A stretch of 9,876 nucleotides of DNA from Sedimentisphaerales bacterium (GCA_016932895.1 JAFGCA010000276.1:1-9876); one strand, 5' to 3'; counted from the stretch's first letter, positions 1 to 6,449 are shown. A program made the numbers and translations. The notes: generated by a model from the letters alone, not told the origin.

Positions 1-74
1 ATCGATTATCGATGATTGATTATTGATCGGGTTCTCTCCGCATTGTGTGTGCCTCCGTGGTGCGTCAGTCTGAA

Positions 75-104
75 ATCCGTGTTCATCCGTGTTCATCCGT
101 GGTT
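75..104. repeat. Three tandem copies of a 10-base unit
   Basis: The unit ATCCGTGTTC occurs at 75-84 and 85-94, and a variant ATCCGTGGTT at 95-104. It lies in the repeat-rich left flank. The phrasing resembles dispersed intergenic repeats seen in many environmental genomes; that resemblance is from memory and was not searched. Confidence 0.8.
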
Positions 105-331
105 GCAAAGCCGAGCCCCGCGAAGCGTCACTCATCCCCTCCGGCCTACAGCCTCCCGCCTCCAGCCTGCCAAAACCTCTCCCCTCCCCGGAATTTACAG
201 AAAAAAATACCGTTCCTGGCGATTTTTCGCTTGCGTCCCCAAAACCGCCGGTCCACAATCATACGATTGGAGACTTTGACGCGGCACCTTTGGATATGCG
301 GTCGAGACATTGTTTGCGGCCTTCAGCGGCA

Positions 332-360
332 CGTATGGTGTCGCGCGCCTCGTATGGTGT
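332..360. repeat. 10-base direct repeat upstream of the TIR gene
   Basis: CGTATGGTGT occurs at 332-341 and again at 351-360, separated by 9 bases (period 19, close to two helical turns). Such spacing would suit a protein-binding site, but there is no other evidence for an operator and it lies about 180 bases before the TIR start. Confidence 0.4.
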
Positions 361-525
361 GAAGATTGAGTGACATCTGCGAAGCGCGGCGGCCTGATTC
401 GAGGTCTCAGATAACTTGGCGCCCATGAGCGACTCGCCGTGAGATTCTGGAAGATAGCAAAAGGCGATGTGCCAAGAAAGCAACCGGTGACTGCCCCTAC
501 TCATTGCCAAGACTATAGAGACTAT

Positions 526-530
526 GGGAG
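526..530 (+). promoter_or_regulatory. Ribosome binding site of the TIR gene
   Basis: GGGAG at 526-530 sits 7 bases before ATG 538. This supports the chosen start. Confidence 0.65.
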
Positions 531-537
531 ATGAGAG

Positions 538-1395
538 ATGGCTACCAACGTCTTCATCAGTTGGTCTGGAGAGCTTAGTAGGAAACTAGGGGAGGCGATC
601 CGGCGATGGCTGCCATCTACCCTCCAATTCGTCAGACCCTACTTCACGCCCAAGGACGTTGAAAAGGGAACGAAGTGGGCATCGGAAATCTCGGGCGAGT
701 TAGAAACTTCCAATGTAGGCATTATCTGTCTCACCCCAGATAACCTCCACAGTGATTGGGTGCTTTTCGAAGCCGGGGCGTTGTCCAAGAACATCGAACG
801 GTCGCGGGTCTGTACGGTGCTGTTCAATCTGGAGCCAACAGACGTAACCGGACCACTCACACTGTTTCAGCACACTCAGTTCACAAGCAAAGACGATTTC
901 AAACGACTAATTGAGACGATTAACGACGCTGAAACTGAATCCAAATTAGAGGAGGCCGTTCTCAGCGATGTCTTCGAGATGTGGTGGCCTAAACTCGAAG
1001 GCCAGGTCGGAAAAGTGCTTGCAGAGCACAGAGACACGGGCAAAGGCGAGGAACGGTCCGACCGCGAACTCTTGGAAGAGATTCTCGAGTTGACTCGGAT
1101 GCGTGTACAGCAACATAACAGCCGCATTTCTACCGGTAGGTACGATCCCTTGGGTCGTCGGGTGCGATCCTTTGATTTCAGCAGACTTAGTGACAACGAG
1201 TTTTACTTTCTTGTCGGTCACATCATGTCAGACGACCATCTGAGGAGAGTCTTCCTATCAAAGGGAGTGGTTGACAAGGATTATCTCCGCCATCTTCCTT
1301 CTGCTCCCCCCAGTCCCTCTGCTTCACCTAGTCCTTCTGTGTCTTCGTCCAGTTCCTCTTCGCACGCCTTGGATGAGTCGGAGGAAGACACGTGA
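538..1395 (+). CDS. TIR-domain protein, probable defence effector
   Basis: The 285-residue protein opens with a TIR domain (about residues 3-155). Strand A is seen as VFISWSG (5-11), a BB-loop-like stretch follows at about 33-45, and SDWVLFEAGAL (72-82) carries the glutamate (E78) that occupies the catalytic position in NAD+-cleaving TIR enzymes. Bacterial TIR proteins of this type commonly act as NADase or nucleotide-signal effectors in anti-phage immunity; that role here is inferred. Residues about 168-195 look like a charged coiled coil. Residues 200-252 are an unassigned small domain, and the tail (254-285) is Pro/Ser-rich and then acidic. There is no signal peptide or membrane segment, so it should be cytoplasmic. 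It is followed after 104 bases by the helicase gene on the same strand, suggesting joint function. The domain call is firm; the substrate and trigger are unknown. Confidence 0.85.
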   Translation: MATNVFISWSGELSRKLGEAIRRWLPSTLQFVRPYFTPKDVEKGTKWASEISGELETSNVGIICLTPDNLHSDWVLFEAGALSKNIERSRVCTVLFNLEPTDVTGPLTLFQHTQFTSKDDFKRLIETINDAETESKLEEAVLSDVFEMWWPKLEGQVGKVLAEHRDTGKGEERSDRELLEEILELTRMRVQQHNSRISTGRYDPLGRRVRSFDFSRLSDNEFYFLVGHIMSDDHLRRVFLSKGVVDKDYLRHLPSAPPSPSASPSPSVSSSSSSSHALDESEEDT

Positions 1396-1487
1396 GACGG
1401 ACAACTGGAGGATATCTGGGGACACGATACTCAATTCATGACGCAAATAGATAAACTCCCCCCCGGCTTCGCTCGGAATTCGGCGAA

Positions 1488-1493
1488 AAGGAA
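1488..1493 (+). promoter_or_regulatory. Ribosome binding site of the helicase gene
   Basis: AAGGAA at 1488-1493 lies 6 bases before ATG 1500. An in-frame TAA at 1452, with no ATG or GTG between it and 1500, makes 1500 the natural start. Confidence 0.55.
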
Positions 1494-1499
1494 CTCAAC

Positions 1500-3068
1500 A
1501 TGGCGTTTCGAAGAAAGAAAAAGAATAAAACATCATATGCGGACCCGGAAGCGTTGTTTCGTGACAGGAGACATCGCACCGTCCAAGGCCTCCTTTCGCA
1601 TCAATCTGATGTTCTTCGTCGCTACATAGAGGAAGCCTTCAACAAGGCAAATGTCGCTCTCGAACTGCCAACAGGCAGCGGAAAAACACTCGTCGGCCTC
1701 CTGATTGCCGAATTCCGGCGACTAACACGGGGCGAACGTGCTCTATACCTTTGTCCAACAAGACAGTTGACTCTCCAAGTGTGCGAACAGTCCGAACGCA
1801 AATATGGAATATCGGCAACACCCTTCATTGGCAGAAAGAGAGACTATGATCCAAATAGCAAACGCAAATACCAGACCGGACAAACGATCGCCGTTGCACC
1901 TTACAGCGCACTCTTCAATATCAATCCATTCTTTGAGACACCTCAGCTTATCATCCTTGATGACGCTCATGCTGCTGAGAACTACATCGCTTCTAACTGG
2001 TCTCTAAAAATCGACCGGGACGAACACAAGCACACATACTTCGGCTTGCTTGGACTAGTCAAGGAATCGCTCCCCTTAGGACAGCAACATCGTTTCTTTT
2101 CGGACGACAGAGATGATTTCGGAATGCCGTGGATAGAAAAAATCCCTACGGTTGAGTTCGTTGGCAGGTTGCCTGAGATTAGCCCATTCCTCGACGAAAA
2201 CACTGCTCAATCGAGTCTTCGGTACGCGTGGTCACTCTTGCGCGGCCATCTTGATGCCTGCCACATGTATGTGAGTTACAACGAAATCCTCATTCGACCA
2301 TATATACCGCCATCGTTAACTCATCAACCGTTTGCACATGCTACTCAGAGAGTTTTTATGTCAGCGACGCTCGGACTTGGCGGTGATTTGGAGCGAATAA
2401 CAGGTATAGAGTCATTCCACCGACTTCCGATACCACCGGGATGGGATAAGCAGGGAATTGGCAGGCGATACTTCGTATTCCCTGAGATGAGTCTATCAGA
2501 AGACGAAGTGATTCCGTTAATTCAACGTATGGTCGAGCACGCCGGTCGCGCGCTGGTTCTTGTGCCGAGTGAGAAACGGGCTGAGAAGTGCCGCGATTTA
2601 TTTACTGACACGCATGTCTACGCAGCAAAAGACATAGAAACATCCAAAGACAACTTCATATCGGAAGAAAAGGCGGTCGCAGTACTCGCAAACAGATATG
2701 ATGGCATAGACCTTGTTGATGATGAATGCCGACTACTTATCATCGAGGGACTTCCCAAAACCGGTAATCTCCAAGAGGTATATCTTATGTCGCGCATGGT
2801 TGCAGGCAATCTCTTTAAAGACAGAATCCGAACAAGGATTGTGCAAGCATTCGGAAGGTGCACACGAAGTGCAACTGATTACGCGGCAGTAGTTGTTATT
2901 GGTGAGGACTTCTTTGACTGGCTTGTCATCACTGAGAATCGCTCACTCTTTCATCCCGAGCTGCAAGGCGAACTGATATTTGGCGCGGAGCAAGCCAAAG
3001 ATATGAATCGCGACATGCTTCTGGAAAACCTCGACATATTTCTCGAGCACAGCAATGACTGGGAGTAA
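1500..3068 (+). CDS. XPD/DinG-like superfamily 2 DNA helicase (N-terminal part of a probable helicase-nuclease)
   Basis: The 522-residue frame has a full helicase motif set: Walker A PTGSGKT (57-63), motif Ia CPTRQL (85-90), Walker B LDDAH (153-157, in the DEAH position), motif III MSAT (287-290), a motif V region with NRYDGIDL (398-405), and motif VI QAFGRCTR (449-456). The motif V and VI forms resemble XPD/Rad3/DinG helicases, which translocate on single-stranded DNA. Only two cysteines (85, 95) lie between Walker A and B, so the four-cysteine iron-sulphur cluster of XPD is apparently absent. About 130 residues between motifs II and III replace the usual Arch region. A lysine/arginine-rich N-terminus (4-10) may bind nucleic acid. 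The frame ends at TAA 3066 but continues open beyond it into the nuclease-like ORF. GC is lower than in the translation genes (27 of 60 bases in 2641-2700 against 37 of 60 in 4981-5040). Confidence 0.85.
   Translation: MAFRRKKKNKTSYADPEALFRDRRHRTVQGLLSHQSDVLRRYIEEAFNKANVALELPTGSGKTLVGLLIAEFRRLTRGERALYLCPTRQLTLQVCEQSERKYGISATPFIGRKRDYDPNSKRKYQTGQTIAVAPYSALFNINPFFETPQLIILDDAHAAENYIASNWSLKIDRDEHKHTYFGLLGLVKESLPLGQQHRFFSDDRDDFGMPWIEKIPTVEFVGRLPEISPFLDENTAQSSLRYAWSLLRGHLDACHMYVSYNEILIRPYIPPSLTHQPFAHATQRVFMSATLGLGGDLERITGIESFHRLPIPPGWDKQGIGRRYFVFPEMSLSEDEVIPLIQRMVEHAGRALVLVPSEKRAEKCRDLFTDTHVYAAKDIETSKDNFISEEKAVAVLANRYDGIDLVDDECRLLIIEGLPKTGNLQEVYLMSRMVAGNLFKDRIRTRIVQAFGRCTRSATDYAAVVVIGEDFFDWLVITENRSLFHPELQGELIFGAEQAKDMNRDMLLENLDIFLEHSNDWE
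3066..3068 (+). other. In-frame TAA separating helicase and nuclease-like frames
   Basis: The TAA that ends the helicase is in the same frame as the ORF starting at 3168. No other stop occurs between 3069 and 4085. The 33 codons from 3069 to 3167 contain no ATG, GTG or TTG and translate to protein-like sequence (including REYRDGVFQEPIPGQDELFR). A single base change, for example GAA to TAA, would create this split from one longer protein. The following base is G, and no known readthrough signal was recognised. It could be a real nonsense mutation, a natural split, or a sequencing error. Confidence 0.8.
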
Positions 3069-3154
3069 GTAGATGGAGATATACGTGAATATAGAGACGG
3101 CGTCTTTCAAGAACCAATCCCGGGTCAAGATGAGCTGTTTCGCGCCGCAAAGCT

Positions 3155-3159
3155 GGAGG
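3155..3159 (+). promoter_or_regulatory. Ribosome binding site before ATG 3168
   Basis: GGAGG at 3155-3159 lies 8 bases before ATG 3168, close to ideal. It is part of ordinary codons (GAG GTT) in the continued frame, so it may be chance, or it may be an internal start that lets the C-terminal part be made separately. Confidence 0.5.
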
Positions 3160-3167
3160 TTCGATAC

Positions 3168-4085
3168 ATGTACGCGATGTGGCGCAAAGACTATCAGCAG
3201 GGCGTCAGTATTGCTGACCAAGTGGCTGGCATCCTTTCCGGAAATGACTTGCGAGGTTTGAGAGGACTATGGTACTACTTGGCTGCCTCCGCGTCTGAGC
3301 TAGCAAGTCAGCAGTTGAGCAACAGCGCGTTCACAGACAAAGCAGGATCGCTTTACAAAAAGGCTGCAGCTTGCCTGGATGCGTTACACTGGCTTCATAT
3401 AGCTGCGGCTCGCTGCAAATCGATACCCGCTGAAACCGCCATTGAGCATCAGGATCTTCTGAACGCGAATATAGAGCGGATGGAAATGGTGTTTGAGTCT
3501 CGATCTTTTGCATTGGCCCAGAGATTTGAAAAGGTGGCCAAGAAAATTCTTGCAGGGCTCGACTCGCATGAAAGTGATGATTTTGAAGAGGCACATCGAC
3601 TGTTGGGGGAGATGTTGGGGTTCGAAGCGGGCAACTCCAATGCTGATGCCGCTCCTGATCCATGGTGGATTTCGAACGGAGCCGTGTGCTTGGTTGCTGA
3701 GGACAAGAGCAATTCAAACCCAAACAATGCAGTACCGGTAAAACACGCTCGGCAGGCCGCATCGCATGCGAACTGGATCAGGGACAATGTTCGACTGGAC
3801 TCCAGTGCGGAACTCTATACGGTAATGATCACGCCACAGACGAAGATTCATCCAAACGTTCCAACATATGCAGGCGATGTTAGCTGGTGGCACATCAATG
3901 AGTTTCGGAAGTGGGCGATCAACGCAATCAACGTATTGCGCGACCTGCGAGCGGCGTACGCCGGGCCAGGTCAAGAGGCGTGGAGGGCGACCGCGAGACG
4001 GCAGCTACTGAGCAACAACCTGGATCCAAGATCCATAGTGAAGACGGCTACGCAAACACTGTTGCGCGTCGTTGAAACAGAATGA
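3168..4085 (+). CDS. Predicted PD-(D/E)XK nuclease with helical N-terminal region (C-terminal part of a probable helicase-nuclease)
   Basis: I do not recognise a named family. From ATG 3168 the protein has 305 residues. Residues 1-125 are alpha-helical in character and look TPR-like or like a helical linker. Residues 140-225 fit a restriction-endonuclease fold: an acidic helix FEEAHRLLGEMLGF (139-152), then APDP with D164, then CLVAEDK (174-180), giving the D...E-x-K pattern with E178 and K180, and a helix VKHARQAASHANW (191-203). This would cleave DNA using a metal ion; activity is inferred. The frame is continuous with the helicase upstream apart from TAA 3066, so the true product may start earlier or be a helicase fusion. 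It is the last gene of the plus-strand cassette and faces pheS. The open frame is certain, the nuclease call likely, and the start uncertain. Confidence 0.7.
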   Translation: MYAMWRKDYQQGVSIADQVAGILSGNDLRGLRGLWYYLAASASELASQQLSNSAFTDKAGSLYKKAAACLDALHWLHIAAARCKSIPAETAIEHQDLLNANIERMEMVFESRSFALAQRFEKVAKKILAGLDSHESDDFEEAHRLLGEMLGFEAGNSNADAAPDPWWISNGAVCLVAEDKSNSNPNNAVPVKHARQAASHANWIRDNVRLDSSAELYTVMITPQTKIHPNVPTYAGDVSWWHINEFRKWAINAINVLRDLRAAYAGPGQEAWRATARRQLLSNNLDPRSIVKTATQTLLRVVETE

Positions 4086-4270
4086 CAGCATAACCGGGAT
4101 CGCTAGACTCTTGCCGAATTATCACCGTTGGCAAAATATTGGCGATAGCCGCCCATTTTGATTGATGGTTGATTCCTCTTCTTCACGACCTTCGTGGTTG
4201 GCAAGCGGTGTCTCGTCGCCCGTGACCCGTGGCCCGGAAGATCGGCGTTCATCGGCGGTTCCACAGTCAG

Positions 4271-4284
4271 TATCTCGTATCTCG
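4271..4284. repeat. Tandem duplicate of TATCTCG
   Basis: The heptamer TATCTCG occurs twice in a row (4271-4277 and 4278-4284) in the convergent spacer, followed by a degenerate third copy (TCGTTCG). Confidence 0.6.
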
Positions 4285-4419
4285 TCGTTCGTAGCCCTTG
4301 GGATTGATGAAGGATTATTGATTCTTGACGATTGATTTGGTGTACCTGGCGTTCTTGGCGAGAGGATCGGTTTTGTTTCCTCCGCGTGCCTCGGCGTCCT
4401 CTGCGGTTAAACGATCTGC

Positions 4420-4435
4420 ATGGGCTGAAGCCCAT
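4420..4435. repeat. Palindrome ATGGGCT-GA-AGCCCAT
   Basis: A perfect 7-base inverted repeat with a 2-base centre. It is embedded in a phrase that resembles dispersed intergenic repeats of environmental bacteria. It lies about 60 bases beyond the pheS stop and could form a hairpin in pheS mRNA. Confidence 0.7.
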
Positions 4436-4449
4436 CCTACGCGCTCTGG

Positions 4450-4469
4450 ATTCCCGCGTGCGCGGGAAT
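4450..4469. repeat. REP-like palindrome ATTCCCGCG-TG-CGCGGGAAT
   Basis: A perfect 9-base inverted repeat with a 2-base centre, starting about 28 bases past the pheS stop. Palindromes of the form ATTCCCGC...GCGGGAAT are widespread REP-like repeats. There is no T-run beside it, so it is not a classic intrinsic terminator, though the stem could stop exonucleases or help end the pheS transcript. Confidence 0.75.
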
Positions 4470-4497
4470 GACAATCGGAGTGCGGCCACCGCCGGGT

Positions 4498-5487
4498 TTA
4501 GAACTGCTTGAGGAAGCGGAGGTCGTTTTCTGTGAAGTAGCGGATGTCGGTGATGTCGTATTTGCGCATGGCGAGACGCTCGATGCCGAAACCGAAGGCC
4601 CAGCCGGTGTATTTTTCGGGGTCGATGCCGACGGCGTTGAAGACGTTGGGGTCGACCATGCCGCACCCGCCCATTTCGACCCAGCTCTCGGTGCCGTCCT
4701 TGCCGGTCAGGAGCAGATCGACCTCGGCGCTGGGCTCGGTGAAGGGGAAGAAGCTGGGTCGGAAGCGCCACTGGGTCTCGGGCCCGAAGAAGACGTGGAT
4801 GAACTGCTCGATCGTGGTCTTCATATCCACCATGGTGACGTCCTCGTCGACGACGAGGGCCTCAAGCTGGTGGAACATGTACATGTGGGTGGCGTCGACG
4901 GTGTCGGGCCGGTAGACGCGGCCGGGGGCGACGACGCGGATCGGCGGCTTGGTCTTCTCCATCACGCGGATCTGGATGGTGGAGGTCTGGCTGCGGAGCA
5001 GGACGTTGTCTTCGATGTAGAAGTTGTCGAGCGGGTCGCGGGCCGGATGTTCCGGCGGGATGTTCAGGGCGACGAAGTTGTGCCACTCGTCCTCGACCTC
5101 GGGTCCGTAGGCGACGCCGAAGCCCATGCGGCCGAAGATGTCCAGCAGCTCGCTGATGGTCTGCGTGATCACGTGCGGCGAGCCGACGTGGAAGGGCACA
5201 CCGGGCAGGGTCACGTCCTGCAGCGGGCCGGCGGGCTTGGCCGAGGACGCCAGGGCGCCCTTGCGTTGCTCGAAGGCGGCGGTGACCTCTTTCTTGATCC
5301 GGTTGGCGAGCTGGCCGGCCTGGGGCTTTTCTTCGCGCGGCAATGCCCCGATCTGGCTGAGGAGCTGGGTGACCAGGCCCTTGCGGCCGAGGTACTTGAT
5401 GCGGTAGTCTTCGAGAGCCTTTGGGTCGGCGACCGTCTTGAGCTCTTGGAGAGCCTGTTGTCCGGTTTGTTCGAATTGCTCCAGCAT
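4498..5487 (-). CDS. pheS: Phenylalanine-tRNA ligase alpha subunit
   Basis: The 329-residue protein is the catalytic alpha subunit of the (alpha-beta)2 PheRS that charges tRNA-Phe in the cytoplasm. The N-terminal coiled coil (about 1-85) precedes the class II catalytic core. Typical features are RSQTSTIQIR (165-174), APGRVYRPD (187-195), the motif 2 region TVDATHMYMFHQLE (196-209), EMGGCGMV (271-278), and the motif 3 stretch GWAFGFGIERLAM (295-307). The length matches the family (about 330-350). The start ATG at 5487 follows GGGGTG with a short spacer. It is last in the minus-strand cluster, 102 bases after rplT. The beta-subunit gene pheT, usually the next gene, is absent here and must lie elsewhere. 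Confidence 0.97.
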   Translation of the reverse strand: MLEQFEQTGQQALQELKTVADPKALEDYRIKYLGRKGLVTQLLSQIGALPREEKPQAGQLANRIKKEVTAAFEQRKGALASSAKPAGPLQDVTLPGVPFHVGSPHVITQTISELLDIFGRMGFGVAYGPEVEDEWHNFVALNIPPEHPARDPLDNFYIEDNVLLRSQTSTIQIRVMEKTKPPIRVVAPGRVYRPDTVDATHMYMFHQLEALVVDEDVTMVDMKTTIEQFIHVFFGPETQWRFRPSFFPFTEPSAEVDLLLTGKDGTESWVEMGGCGMVDPNVFNAVGIDPEKYTGWAFGFGIERLAMRKYDITDIRYFTENDLRFLKQF

Positions 5488-5501
5488 CTTTTCACCCCGT
5501 C

Positions 5502-5551
5502 AAGCGTGAAGCGTGGTAGTGTTGACGAGACACGCTTCACTCTTCACGCTT
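5502..5551. repeat. Inverted repeat between rplT and pheS
   Basis: GTGAAGCGTG (5506-5515) pairs perfectly with CACGCTTCAC (5531-5540), with a 15-base loop. AAGCGTGAAG (5502-5511) can alternatively pair with CTTCACGCTT (5542-5551). The two pairings share bases and exclude each other. This lies in the leader just upstream of pheS on the minus strand. It could be a mobile intergenic repeat or an RNA switch; no T-run is present. Confidence 0.65.
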
Positions 5552-5589
5552 CACGTACCCACGTTTCGGATTTCGCGCTTCCGGGCAGC

Positions 5590-5946
5590 TCAGCCCAAAG
5601 CGGCTTTGACTTCGGCGAAGATGGCGTCGAAGCCGGCGGGATCGTCGATCGCGATCTCGCTGAGCATCTTGCGGTTCAACTCGATGCCAGCCTTCTTGCA
5701 GCCGCTGATGAACTGGCTGTAGCGCAGGCCGCGCTGGCGGCAGGCGGCGTTGAGGCGGATGACCCAGAGGTTGCGGAAATCGCGTTTCTTGCGCCGGCGG
5801 CCGATGCGGGCGTTGACTTCGGCCCGGGTGGCGGCCTCCTTGGCCAGGCGCAGGAGCCTGCCGCGGGGGTTGCGGTGCCCTTTGACCGTCTTGAGGATGC
5901 GTTTCTTGGCCTGCCGTCTGGCAGCCCCTTTTCGTACTCGTGGCAT
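5590..5946 (-). CDS. rplT: Large ribosomal subunit protein bL20
   Basis: The 118-residue basic protein matches bL20 in length and sequence: N-terminal PRVRKGAARRQAKKRILK, a long basic helix, NLWVIRLNAACR (59-70) and the YSQFISGCKKAGIELNRKML stretch (76-95). It binds 23S rRNA early in assembly of the large subunit. In several bacteria L20 also represses its own operon by binding the leader mRNA; whether it does so here is unknown. AAGGAAAG lies just before ATG 5946. It follows rpmI after 109 bases. Confidence 0.97.
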   Translation of the reverse strand: MPRVRKGAARRQAKKRILKTVKGHRNPRGRLLRLAKEAATRAEVNARIGRRRKKRDFRNLWVIRLNAACRQRGLRYSQFISGCKKAGIELNRKMLSEIAIDDPAGFDAIFAEVKAALG

Positions 5947-6021
5947 ATCAGCTTTCCTTTGAAAATGGTACCGTTTGGCTTGCTGGCGGCAGCTGATTGA
6001 CGCCGAGAAGCAAGCGTGAGA

Positions 6022-6047
6022 GGGCCCCGCCGGCGGGCGGCGGACCC
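6022..6047 (-). other. GC-rich hairpin between rpmI and rplT
   Basis: On the minus strand the rpmI-rplT spacer has GGGTC and GGCCC arms outside an inner stem CCGCC/GGCGG with a 4-base loop. The core CCCGCCGGCGGG (6026-6037) is a perfect palindrome. No T-run follows, so it is probably not an intrinsic terminator. It may affect translation or mRNA processing between the two ribosomal genes. Confidence 0.45.
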
Positions 6048-6055
6048 GGAAACGA

Positions 6056-6250
6056 TCAGGCGCCGAGCTTGGTGCGCATCGAGTCGGCGGTCGCGGTGCG
6101 AGCGATGGCCGGCTTGCTGATGCGACGGCGGCGCTTGGAGTTTTTGCTGCTCATCAGGTGGCTGCCGCCGGCCCGGCGATGCTTGATTTTGCCGCGGGCC
6201 GTCACTTTGACGCGCTTGGCCAGTCCCTTGTGTGTCTTCTGCTTGGGCAT
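6056..6250 (-). CDS. rpmI: Large ribosomal subunit protein bL35
   Basis: The 64-residue, very basic protein has the family start [17 protein letters not shown], the central [12 protein letters not shown] (21-32) and a KNSKRRRR block (36-43). Length and sequence are typical of bL35, a small component of the 50S subunit. It lies 199 bases after infC, with its own promoter in that gap, and precedes rplT in the usual infC-rpmI-rplT order. Confidence 0.96.
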   Translation of the reverse strand: MPKQKTHKGLAKRVKVTARGKIKHRRAGGSHLMSSKNSKRRRRISKPAIARTATADSMRTKLGA

Positions 6251-6306
6251 TGATCCACTACCTCTGTAAATGTAGACATCATTGGCTAAATGCAGGCGAA
6301 ACCATG

Positions 6307-6335
6307 AGTATACCTCGCCATCGAGCGCACGTCAA
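6307..6335 (-). promoter_or_regulatory. Sigma70-type promoter of rpmI-rplT(-pheS)
   Basis: On the minus strand TTGACG (6335-6330) and TATACT (6312-6307) are separated by exactly 17 bases. Each box matches consensus at 5 of 6 positions. Transcription would start near 6300, leaving a leader of about 50 bases before rpmI. This would let the ribosomal genes and pheS be expressed apart from thrS and infC. Confidence 0.75.
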
Positions 6336-6449
6336 GACTTGCGGGAGAAATTTACGCAAATTCGGCCGCTGTGGGCACGACGCACCCCCCTTGCCAGGCT
6401 CGCCGCGAAGCCCGCGACCAGACAGCGTGCATCCCCACGAACGCTCCCG

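Larger units (their letters stand above)
1..537. other. Non-coding region with repeat fragments, upstream of the TIR gene
   Basis: I see no convincing gene here. The first ~200 bases are a patchwork of short low-complexity phrases: an A/T-rich GATT/ATCG stretch (1-28), a 10-base tandem repeat (75-104) and a pyrimidine-rich C-run section (about 130-190). Positions 200-537 hold more ordinary sequence, with a 10-base direct repeat at 332-360 and a ribosome binding site just before the TIR start. An 83-codon open frame on the minus strand (259-510) has no recognisable ribosome binding site or family. I found no good -35/-10 pair with normal spacing for the TIR gene, so its promoter is unassigned. 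Confidence 0.6.
4086..4497. other. Non-coding convergent spacer filled with short repeat phrases
   Basis: This 412-base stretch lies between the converging ends of the nuclease-like ORF and pheS. It holds GATTGAT-type phrases (4158-4172, 4302-4336), a doubled TATCTCG (4271-4284), and two neat palindromes (4420-4435, 4450-4469). I see no RNA gene and no protein. A 222-codon minus-strand open frame here runs through these repeats and into pheS, and does not look like protein. No remnant of pheT is visible. Confidence 0.7.

Noticed and set aside
259..510. 83-codon minus-strand open frame
   Set aside because: No ribosome binding site and no family resemblance. It occupies the TIR upstream region and reads as chance.
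1438..1629. 63-codon open frame between the TIR and helicase genes
   Set aside because: It overlaps the helicase start in another frame and has no ribosome binding site or family features.
3073..3261. ATG at 3073 as the start of the gene after the helicase
   Set aside because: It opens a different frame of only 62 codons. Protein-like sequence in this stretch is in the helicase and nuclease frame.
4103..4771. 222-codon minus-strand open frame
   Set aside because: It runs through the intergenic repeats and then overlaps pheS in another frame. Its Arg-rich product is repeat-derived.
4468..6000. 510-codon open frame on the plus strand
   Set aside because: It is antisense to pheS and rplT, which are certain. 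Its Val/Gly/Asp-rich translation is the usual by-product of a GC-rich gene on the other strand.
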